From JAOSJL01 sp963704035 (GTDB taxonomy: Bacteria > Actinomycetota > Acidimicrobiia > IMCC26256 > JAOSJL01), in contig CAVPGR010000004.1 in NCBI GenBank assembly GCA_963704035.1, positions 682,001-746,000 of the forward strand: DNA of 64,000 nucleotides, in the 5' to 3' direction. Numbering within the stretch: position 1 is the stretch's first letter; each line of letters starts with the position of its first letter. Under the pieces are notes generated by a model. The model worked only from the letters and a program-made list of their open reading frames with translations. It did no database searches and had not been told where the DNA came from. Both the position numbers and the translations under genes were made by a program. Positions 57,572 through 64,000 of this stretch are shown piece after piece.

Positions 57572-59011
57572 TCAGAGGGACTCGAGGTAGGCGAGGAGTG
57601 CTTCCCGGTCGTCCTCGGGGAGTGAGCGAAAGGCGTCGGCGGCAGACTGGGCCTCTCCGCCGTGCCAGAGGATCGCCTCGGCGATCGTGGCGGCACGCCC
57701 GTCGTGCAGCAGCGCCAGACTCCCTCCCGTCGCCTCACCCAGACCCAGACCCCACAGGGGTGGCGTGCGCCACTCCGCTCCGGACGCGTCGCCTTCGGGG
57801 CGGCCGTCGTCGAGGCCTTCTCCCATGTCGTGCAGCAGCAGGTCGGTGAACGGATGGATCGTCTGGTCCGCGAAGGTGGGTGAGTCCGACTCGCCCGTTC
57901 GCAGCGTGGGGGTGTGACACGAGCCGCACCCCAGCGCCTCGAACTGAGCAGCTCCGTCCTCGGTTGCCTGCTCGTCATCGAAGCGCGCCTCGGGGACGCC
58001 GAGCAGGCGCACATAGGCGACGAGGTCATCGAACAGTGAGTCGACGATCTCCACGTCGGGGTCGCCGCCGTCCCTGGCCTGGATGCACGCGATCTGCACG
58101 GCGGGACAGTTCTGCGTCGGGTAATGGCGCGAGGTGATCCCTGAGTCGAACCACAGCGCGGCCGCGACCTGGTCCTCGACCGACGGCTGGGCGGCCTTCC
58201 AACCGAACCGCCCGATCGTAGGCTCTCCGTCGGGGGCGTCCAGTTCGGCGACACGACCGGAGATTCCGTCGCCGTCTTCGTCGTCGGGATCGGCCGCAGC
58301 CCGTAGGTCATCGGCCGGTACAGCTTCGAGAAGCCCCGTGCCCACCATGTGGGGAGCGATCCGTGGTCCCCACACGGTTCCCGGAGGGAACGCGCCCAAC
58401 TCGGGATCGACCGCATAGACCGGACGACGCAACGAGTAGGGCCCGCCGTCGTCGAACCTACCCTCGGTCTCATCCCACGTCAGCGCCACGCGGCCCTCGG
58501 GGCTGACTCCGTTGAGTGCCAGCGTTTGGAGCTGCTCGTTGTAGCGGGCGTCGATCCCGGGCGTTCCGTCCTCACCCACGACCGACGGTCGCAGGACCAG
58601 GCCGGGGTGAACCTCGTCCGCGAACATCGGACCCGGTGACGGTCCGTTCTTCAGATGACAGCCCTGGCAGCTACGTGCGTTGAACGTGGGACCGAGCCCA
58701 TCGCGCTTGTCGTTGAACGTCTGAGTCGCCGAATCGGTGGTGTTGACGCGCCCGACGTTCGGTGTCCACACGTAGTCGAACACGACGAAGCCGTCGGCCG
58801 CCCGGTTCTTCTCGGCGGCTGTGGCATTCGGTGCGATTCCGGTGAACGAATCCTCACCCGCTGCTTCGACGGTGGCGCCGCCGCCGAGACGCGGATCGGT
58901 GCCGCTCACCTGCTCGTCGCCCCGGATCACCGAGCAGGCACCCACGAGAGCCGCGAGCGCCGCCGTTCCGAGCGCGAGAACCCAAAAGATCCGACCATGG
59001 CTCCACGACAC
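57572..59011 (-). CDS. di-haem oxidoreductase (DHOR, DUF1111) lipoprotein
   Basis: 479 residues. The N-terminus has one hydrophobic segment ending in a lipobox (ALVGACS, Cys26), so it is probably lipid-anchored outside the membrane. Two c-type haem motifs are visible: CQGCH (residues 115-119) and CGSCH near residue 360. DGLGPTFNARSCQGCH and PPLWGLGLGE plus LLHDGRAATIAEAILWHGGE are typical of the DHOR family, distantly related to MauG and cytochrome c peroxidases. The redox partner is unknown, and no cytochrome c maturation genes are in the window. Confidence 0.9.
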   Translation of the reverse strand: MSWSHGRIFWVLALGTAALAALVGACSVIRGDEQVSGTDPRLGGGATVEAAGEDSFTGIAPNATAAEKNRAADGFVVFDYVWTPNVGRVNTTDSATQTFNDKRDGLGPTFNARSCQGCHLKNGPSPGPMFADEVHPGLVLRPSVVGEDGTPGIDARYNEQLQTLALNGVSPEGRVALTWDETEGRFDDGGPYSLRRPVYAVDPELGAFPPGTVWGPRIAPHMVGTGLLEAVPADDLRAAADPDDEDGDGISGRVAELDAPDGEPTIGRFGWKAAQPSVEDQVAAALWFDSGITSRHYPTQNCPAVQIACIQARDGGDPDVEIVDSLFDDLVAYVRLLGVPEARFDDEQATEDGAAQFEALGCGSCHTPTLRTGESDSPTFADQTIHPFTDLLLHDMGEGLDDGRPEGDASGAEWRTPPLWGLGLGEATGGSLALLHDGRAATIAEAILWHGGEAQSAADAFRSLPEDDREALLAYLESL

Positions 59012-59053
59012 GCCGCAAGGTTACCGATGCCGATTCACCGGATCTGCACGCGA

Positions 59054-59079
59054 AAGAGGCGCCCGAAGGCGCCCCTCTC
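59054..59079 (-). terminator. groEL terminator hairpin
   Basis: On the minus strand, GAGGGGCGCC-TTCG-GGCGCCTCTTT: an 11-bp stem (two G-U pairs) with a UUCG tetraloop and a short T run, 43-68 nt past the groEL stop. A strong intrinsic-type terminator separating groEL from the di-haem gene. Confidence 0.8.
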
Positions 59080-59121
59080 GAATACTCGTCGAGCCCCGAG
59101 ACGGGGCAGAGCAAGTAGCAG

Positions 59122-60774
59122 CTAGAAGCCCATGCCTCCACCCATGTCGCCCATGCCACCCATGTCGGGGGCACCACCGGCGGCTGCGGGGGCCTCTTCG
59201 GGCTTGTCGGCCACGACAGCCTCGGTCGTGAGGAACAGCGCGGCGATCGAACCGGCGTTCTGCACCGCCGAGCGGGTCACCTTGGCGGCGTCGATGACGC
59301 CGGCCTTCACGAGGTCCTCGTACTCGCCCGTGCGGGCGTTGAGGCCACTCGCACCCTTCAGATGGCGGACCTTCTCCACGATCACACCGCCCTCGAGGCC
59401 AGCGTTCGTGGCGATCTGCTTGAGGGGCTCCTCGAGCGCCTTGGCAACCAACTGCATACCGGTCGCCTCGTCACCCTCGGCGTTCTTGGCCGCCGCCAGG
59501 AGCTTCGACTGCGCCCGCAGCAACGCCACGCCACCGCCGGGCACGACGCCCTCTTCCACGGCGGCCTTCGTCGTCTGCACAGCGTCTTCGATGCGGTGCT
59601 TCTTCTCCTTGAGCTCGACCTCGGTGGCCGCGCCGACCTTGATGATCCCGACACCACCGGACAGCTTCGCGAGGCGCTCTTGGAGCTTCTCGCGGTCGTA
59701 GTCCGAGTCGGTGTCCTCGATCTCCTGGCGGATGCGGTTGATCCGGCCCTGAACGTCGGCCTTCTTGCCGGCGCCCTCCACGATGGTGGTCTCGTCCTTG
59801 GTGACGATGACCTTGCGGGCGGTTCCGAGCATCTCGACCCCGATGCTCTCGAGCTTGAGGCCGACCTCCTCGGAGATCACCTGGCCACCGGTGAGGATGG
59901 CCATGTCCTCGAGCATCGCCTTGCGGCGTTCACCGAAGCCGGGAGCCTTCACCGACACGGACTTGAACGTCCCACGGATCTTGTTGACCACCAGGGTCGC
60001 GAGGGCTTCGCCCTCGATGTCTTCGGCGATGATCACGAGCGGCTTGCCCGACTGCATGACCTTCTCGAGCACCGGCAGCACGTCCTTGACCGCCGAGATC
60101 TTGCTGCTCACGAGCAGCACGTAGGCGTCGTCGAGGACGGCTTCCATGCTCTCGGGGTCGGTGACGAAGTACGGCGAGATGAAGCCCTTGTCGAAGCGCA
60201 TGCCCTCGACGAGATCGAGCTCCATACCAAAGGTCTGGCTCTCCTCGACGGTGATCACACCGTCGGTGCCGACCTTGTCGAGCGCCTCGGCGATCGCTTC
60301 ACCGATCTCCGTGTCGGCCGCCGAGATGGCAGCGACGTTGGCGATGGCGCCGGCGTCGGACTTCACGCTCTTGGAACTGGCCTTGATGGAGTCGACGGCT
60401 TCGGCGACGGCGGCCTCGATGCCCCGCTTGAGCGACATCGGGTTGGCGCCGGCGGCGACGTTGCGCAGACCCTCACGGATCATCGCCCAGGCCAGCACGG
60501 TGGCGGTGGTGGTTCCGTCACCGGCGACGTCGTCGGTCTTCTTGGCGACTTCCTTGACCAGTTCGGCACCGATCTTCTCGAACGGGTCCTCGAGCTCGAT
60601 CTCCTTGGCGATGGAAACACCGTCGTTGGTGATCGTGGGGGCTCCCCACTTCTTCTCGAGCACGACGTTGCGGCCCTTGGGCCCCAGCGTGACTCGAACG
60701 GCGTCGGCCAACTGGTTCATGCCGGATTCCAGCGCTCGGCGTCCGGTCTCGCTGAAGGCGATCTGCTTTGCCAT
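59122..60774 (-). CDS. groL: 60-kDa chaperonin GroEL
   Basis: ATP-dependent folding chamber subunit; 550 residues. DGVSIAKEIELEDPFEKIGA and VAGDGTTTATVLAWAMI (ATP site), AEDIEGEALATLVVNKIRGT, PGFGERRKAML, and the Gly/Met-rich tail DMGGMGDMGGGMGF are diagnostic. The tail is the GGM type usual for bacterial housekeeping GroEL. groES is not adjacent, so this is a standalone groEL locus, common in Actinomycetota with several copies. A perfect CIRCE lies ~95 bp upstream of the ATG. Confidence 0.98.
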   Translation of the reverse strand: MAKQIAFSETGRRALESGMNQLADAVRVTLGPKGRNVVLEKKWGAPTITNDGVSIAKEIELEDPFEKIGAELVKEVAKKTDDVAGDGTTTATVLAWAMIREGLRNVAAGANPMSLKRGIEAAVAEAVDSIKASSKSVKSDAGAIANVAAISAADTEIGEAIAEALDKVGTDGVITVEESQTFGMELDLVEGMRFDKGFISPYFVTDPESMEAVLDDAYVLLVSSKISAVKDVLPVLEKVMQSGKPLVIIAEDIEGEALATLVVNKIRGTFKSVSVKAPGFGERRKAMLEDMAILTGGQVISEEVGLKLESIGVEMLGTARKVIVTKDETTIVEGAGKKADVQGRINRIRQEIEDTDSDYDREKLQERLAKLSGGVGIIKVGAATEVELKEKKHRIEDAVQTTKAAVEEGVVPGGGVALLRAQSKLLAAAKNAEGDEATGMQLVAKALEEPLKQIATNAGLEGGVIVEKVRHLKGASGLNARTGEYEDLVKAGVIDAAKVTRSAVQNAGSIAALFLTTEAVVADKPEEAPAAAGGAPDMGGMGDMGGGMGF

Positions 60775-60867
60775 CGGGTACCCCCTGGGCGTCGTGGCCC
60801 GGTTGCGGGTCGGTTTGCGGTCTCGGCGACACCCCGGATCCGGGCTGCCGCAGGCTGTACTGCGTGG

Positions 60868-60894
60868 TTAGCACTCTCTGAGGACGAGTGCTAA
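60868..60894 (-). promoter_or_regulatory. CIRCE operator for HrcA
   Basis: TTAGCACTC-N9-GAGTGCTAA, a perfect match to the CIRCE inverted repeat bound by the heat-shock repressor HrcA. It lies in the groEL 5' leader (93-120 bp before the start codon), so transcription of groEL should be de-repressed on heat shock. Confidence 0.95.
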
Positions 60895-60907
60895 CGCTGA
60901 TTTCACC

Positions 60908-60931
60908 ACTTGCGAGCCTTGCTTCGCAAGT
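60908..60931 (-). terminator. hairpin between cupredoxin gene and groEL
   Basis: ACTTGCGA (60908-60915), 8-nt loop, TCGCAAGT (60924-60931): perfect 8-bp stem starting 6 nt after the cupredoxin stop (60937). It probably ends that transcript upstream of the groEL promoter. Confidence 0.6.
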
Positions 60932-60936
60932 TCTTC

Positions 60937-61485
60937 TCAGGGGGTCACCGTGAAGGTCGTGGCCATGCCTTCGGCGAAGTGGCTCACCTGGGTGCCGTCG
61001 GGCTGCTGCTCCACCAGGTTGCAGAAGAGCACGTAGTCGCCGGGATCCATGGCAAACGTGCCGTCGCAGGCGTCACCTGCCGGGTAGGCCTCGATCTCGC
61101 CGATCAGCTCCTGGTCCCCGGAGAAAGCGGCTTCGTCCACGGCGCCGTCGTCTGCGGTGGGGAGAGACTCGATGCTCGGTGCGCGAGCGACGACCATCTC
61201 GTGAGACTCGGCTCCCGTGTTCTCCGTGGCGAAGCCGATGGAACCGGCGGGCGTGGTAGCGGTCTGGGGGGTGATCGCCCACTCCCGCAGGTCCGTGGCA
61301 ATCACCGTGTCGGCGGTGGCAATGTCGCCGACGGGTACGCAGAACTCGGTGCCGGTGACCGATTCGGGGCCAGAGTCGTCGCCGATGGACCGGACCTCCC
61401 CTCCGTCGTCACCTCCACACGCTCCCAGGAGGAGCGCCATAGAACCCGCAGCGACGGCTGTCCTGACCCATCTCGTTTTCGACAT
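60937..61485 (-). CDS. cupredoxin-like lipoprotein
   Basis: 182 residues. Signal peptide AVAAGSMALLLGACGG with lipobox. The C-terminal ~110 residues are a cupredoxin fold: TPAGSIGFATENTGAESHEM (first Cu-ligand His), then YVLFCNLVEQQPDGTQVSHF (Cys and His) and AEGM (Met), the full His-Cys-His-Met type 1 copper set. Probably a surface electron carrier or copper-binding protein; the partner is unknown. ATG at 61485 follows AGAGGGA. Confidence 0.85.
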   Translation of the reverse strand: MSKTRWVRTAVAAGSMALLLGACGGDDGGEVRSIGDDSGPESVTGTEFCVPVGDIATADTVIATDLREWAITPQTATTPAGSIGFATENTGAESHEMVVARAPSIESLPTADDGAVDEAAFSGDQELIGEIEAYPAGDACDGTFAMDPGDYVLFCNLVEQQPDGTQVSHFAEGMATTFTVTP

Positions 61486-61519
61486 GTTCCCTCTCCTTGG
61501 TTTCTCGGTCTTCGTGCGG

Positions 61520-62897
61520 TCAAACGTTCTGGAGCGACGCTTCGCCACCCGGTGACGGCCAGCAGCGCGAGAGCCACGAGCGCGACGACATGGCCGAACT
61601 GATCTGCGCCACCGAGGTTCCGGTAGTCCGGCAGGAGGGTCCCCGAGCGCCCGAACGGCGGGCTGGGTCGTGCTCTCCAGATCCACGATGAGCGTGGCGG
61701 AACCGGACAGGACTTCGGCGAACAGCCACGCGGTCGAGAGCGCACCGACCGCCAGGCCGGCCCCGAGGAGCCCGCGGCAGCGGGGCACGGTTCGTGCGTT
61801 CCTCGGCAAAAATGCGCCCGGCCCACCAGGCGACGGCCAGGACCACGACTGGCAGGATCACCACGACCTGCCGGCCGGGCCATGACCAGCCGTGCATCGT
61901 CAGCGCCACGAAGGTGGCGACACCCCAGCCGACCGCCAGTGGTGCCACGAGCGCCGCCCATCCCCTGGGGCGTCGGCGGATGAGCGCTGCGAGAGCGGGT
62001 ATCGCGAGCAGGTACGCGGGCTGCCACGGAACGAGCCCGAAGGACCGGTCGAACAGCAGGCCCGAGGCACGTGCGCTGCGCCCGATGTAGTCGGGTTCGC
62101 TCCCGACCACGGAGAACTCGCCTCCCGTGAAGTGCAGTCCGCTCGCGTACGCGGTCCAACCCCCGTAGATCACCTGGTGGGCAGCCAGGAACACGAGTGA
62201 TCCCAGCGCCAGGCCTCCCCCGAACAGCACGGCTCTGCGGACATCGCCGGGTTCCGAGCGTCGCACGAGAAGTACGATCCCGACGACGCCGAGAGCCGCC
62301 GCCACCGGCACGTACTTCGCCGACAGCCACGGCAGGGCGAGAACGGCGAGCGCGAGGCCCACGACTCCACCGCGCCGCATCGGCCCGGTGAGAGCGGCGA
62401 TGCCGAGCGTCATGACGAGCGCGGCCGGGAGTTCGGGGTAGATCTGCGTGGCGTAGATCGAGAGTGGTGGAGCGAGTGAGAAAGCGAGAACCGTCAGAGC
62501 GGCGACCGCCGGGGGGACGGCGAAGCGTCGGACGGCCACCCACGTCAACGTGGCTGCCAGCAACCCGGCGAGCACAGCGACGGTGAGCTTGGCGGCGACC
62601 CATCCCCCGAGGCGTACCGGGAGGGCCAGCACGACGGGCAACAGGGGGTCATGCGGGCTGATCCGGGTGCCGTCGTCGCGCAGCGCCGCCTGTTGGGGAA
62701 GCGCCTCTTCATGGAAGATGCGATAACGGCCGTCGGCACGTTCGTCGGCGATGTCGAGGGTGCCGTCCTCCCCGACGCTGATCGCGCTCATCAGGTACTG
62801 AGGCTCGTCGCCGGTCACACTGCCCGCCGTCGGACGCACGCGCCGCGATGCCGGGCGCCACGAACAGGGTGACGACGACACCCACGAGCACACACAA
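61520..62897 (-). pseudogene. polytopic membrane protein (glycosyltransferase/mannosyltransferase-like), frameshifted
   Basis: One membrane protein spread over successive frames. Segment 1 (from TTG at 62897): CVLVGVVVTLFVAPGIAARA, first membrane helix. Segment 2 (about 62825-61800): SVTGDEPQYLMSAISVGEDG, many helices, then GLVPWQPAYLLAIPALAAL. Segment 3: LLGAGLAVGALSTAWLFAEV. Segment 4: LPDYRNLGGADQFGHVVALV and ALALLAVTGW. All three breaks shift in the same direction (one extra base each). GDEPQYL near the start resembles GT-C/ArnT-like glycosyltransferase first loops. The true C-terminus is unclear. Sequence error is a serious possibility. Confidence 0.7.
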
Positions 62898-62903
62898 GAA
62901 GAT

Positions 62904-62947
62904 GATGCGTCCCTGGCGCGCGCATATGCGCGCGCCAGGGACGCATC
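62904..62947. repeat. perfect 44-bp palindrome
   Basis: 22 bp on one side of position 62925/62926 are exactly complementary to the other; each half reads GATGCGTCCCTGGCGCGCGC plus AT. It lies between the stop of the ABC permease gene (62955) and the probable start (62897) of the membrane protein gene, separated by only 7 bp on each side. As RNA it would be a very stable hairpin. The arm shares GATGCGTCCCTG with the inverted repeat at 57499-57564. Confidence 0.95.
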
Positions 62948-62954
62948 TTCGGGA

Positions 62955-64000
62955 TCATGACAGCGTGTCCATGCGGCGGATCGTCAGCAGCCAGGTGAGA
63001 ACGCCCGACAGGGCGATCAACACGAGCGCCGCGAGGCCGGCTTCGGCGTAGAAGAGGTCTTCTGTCCGGTCGAAGATCCGCGTCGCCAGAGTCTGGAAGC
63101 CGATCGGGGCCAGCAACAGGGTGGCGGGAAGCTCCTTCATGGTCGACAACACGACGAGCCCGGTTCCCGCGGCCAGCCCCGAGCGCATGAGGGGCAGGTC
63201 GATCGACACGACCCTGCGGGCGCGTCCGGCGCCCAACGCCTGGGCCGCATCGTGGAGGCGGTCGGGGACGCCGGAGACCGCGACCTGCCCCGCCCGCAGT
63301 GCCTGCGAACCGAAGTTGACGACGTAGGCGATGATCAGCAGGGGGAACGACAGGTACAGCGAGTTGAGAACCGGCGCGTTGACGACCCAGAACACGATCG
63401 CCAGAGCGATCACGAGCCCCGGGAGCGCGAAGGCGCTCACGACCATCACGTCGTAGGTGCCGGCCAGCCGCGATCGGTACCGGGTCGTGAGGTAGGCGAG
63501 CGGGAGCACAACGGAAGTCGCGACGGCTCCCGCCACGACGGAGATCCACACGGTGTTCCACGCGGGTTGCACGACGTCTCCGAAGGCCAGGGTGCCGTCG
63601 AGGACGCCGCGGGCCACCCACTGGCCCAGCACGACCACGGGAGCCGCCAGTGCCACCGCAACCAAGGCCCCGACGAACAGCAGCGCAGGGATCTTCCATG
63701 CCCCGAGGTCCGCGCGTGGCGCACGGCGCCCTGCCGACACCGCCTCCACGGTGAAGCGGCGTCGCTGGACGCGGCGTTCCGCCGCGACGACGACCAGCGC
63801 GATCACCGCGAGCAACAGGCTCAGTGCGAGAGATGTCGGCTGCGCGAGCAACCGACTCGAGAAGATGCGCGTCGTGAGGGTGTCGTAGCGCAGCAACGTG
63901 ACAGCACCGAAGTCGCTCAACGTGTACAGGAAGACGAGCAGTGAACCGGCGGCGATCGCTCCTCGGCTCTGAGGAAGAACAACGGTGCGGAAGACCGATA
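62955..64000 (-). CDS. ABC transporter permease, iron(III)/thiamine type (FbpB-like), 5' part beyond window
   Basis: The gene enters from the right edge; the last ~348 codons are present. The frame reads VFRTVVLPQSRGAIAAGSLL at the edge and VFLYTLSDFGAVTLLRYDTL, typical of the end of the first permease half. Then a linker, helices (LSLLLAVIALVVVAAE, LLFVGALVAVALAAPVVVLG) and a second permease half with the EAA-like loop LGAGRARRVVSIDLPLMRSG. Duplicated permeases of this kind (FbpB, ThiP) import Fe3+ or thiamine. The substrate cannot be told without the binding protein. Continued upstream of the window. Confidence 0.9.
   Translation of the reverse strand, partial: SVFRTVVLPQSRGAIAAGSLLVFLYTLSDFGAVTLLRYDTLTTRIFSSRLLAQPTSLALSLLLAVIALVVVAAERRVQRRRFTVEAVSAGRRAPRADLGAWKIPALLFVGALVAVALAAPVVVLGQWVARGVLDGTLAFGDVVQPAWNTVWISVVAGAVATSVVLPLAYLTTRYRSRLAGTYDVMVVSAFALPGLVIALAIVFWVVNAPVLNSLYLSFPLLIIAYVVNFGSQALRAGQVAVSGVPDRLHDAAQALGAGRARRVVSIDLPLMRSGLAAGTGLVVLSTMKELPATLLLAPIGFQTLATRIFDRTEDLFYAEAGLAALVLIALSGVLTWLLTIRRMDTLS

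Noticed and set aside
59362..60894. 510-codon plus-strand ORF opposite groEL
   Set aside because: Antisense shadow with repetitive Leu/Asp/Val composition, and it overlaps the CIRCE element.

Overview
The window is high-GC bacterial DNA, densely packed with genes that often overlap by 4 bp. The gene set points to the phylum Actinomycetota: a WhiB protein, a deazaflavin/F420-type oxidoreductase, two wax ester synthase/DGAT enzymes, actinobacterial-type HemQ, a bL37-like ribosomal miniprotein, and a SepX/GlpR-like membrane protein near galU and moeA. A class such as Acidimicrobiia would fit, but that is inference. No phage, IS element, CRISPR array or rRNA was recognised. There is one tRNA, tRNA-Ala(CGC).

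Layout. 1-5.9 kb: metG (running off the left edge), a zinc-ribbon AbrB regulator, rsmI, a DUF192 gene, ychF, the bL37-like gene, a thioesterase and a dihydrodipicolinate-synthase-like aldolase. metG-abrB-rsmI keeps the order and relative orientation known from Bacillus subtilis, and abrB is bracketed by nine copies of a 54-nt hairpin repeat. 6-15 kb: an MBOAT/SGNH acyl-modification pair, WS/DGAT, serC, an F420-type protein, msrA, an AidB-like dehydrogenase and a secreted esterase beside tRNA-Ala. 15-25 kb: a SepX/GlpR-like protein with a perfect CRP-type box upstream, moaC, a patatin, the plsY-galU-moeA-moaA operon, an FmdB zinc ribbon, MTA phosphorylase, a CpaB-like SAF protein, an SDR and uppP. 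25-37.8 kb: a frameshifted PHP gene, an IlvG-like TPP enzyme with a hydrolase, membrane lipid genes including a PAP2-glyoxalase fusion, LysR, WhiB, two Fluc fluoride channels, a flippase and a PAC2 protein.

37.8-47.2 kb is one minus-strand run: amtB-glnB-glnD-Nudix-unknown-WS/DGAT-MBL-M20, most joints overlapping. It places nitrogen sensing (ammonium transporter, PII, PII uridylyltransferase) upstream of a storage-lipid enzyme. 47.3-53.0 kb encodes an 1895-residue soluble protein with ten PAS domains, GAF, GGDEF and EAL. 53-57.5 kb: a NIL protein with hemQ, a broken lipoprotein gene and its intact paralogue, and gpmA. 57.5-64 kb: a di-haem oxidoreductase, groEL under a perfect CIRCE, a cupredoxin lipoprotein, a frameshifted polytopic membrane protein and an ABC permease running off the right edge.

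Two themes recur. First, short structured repeats sit at gene 3' ends: three tandem arrays whose unit includes the end of the neighbouring gene (abrB, the NIL gene, tRNA-Ala), a dispersed ATA-loop hairpin with a compensated base-pair change, and a hairpin family with GATGCGTCC arms that includes a perfect 44-bp palindrome. Second, four genes (PHP, amtB, a lipoprotein, a membrane protein) are broken by indels while each segment keeps a readable protein signal. Sequence error and recent decay cannot be separated from the sequence alone.
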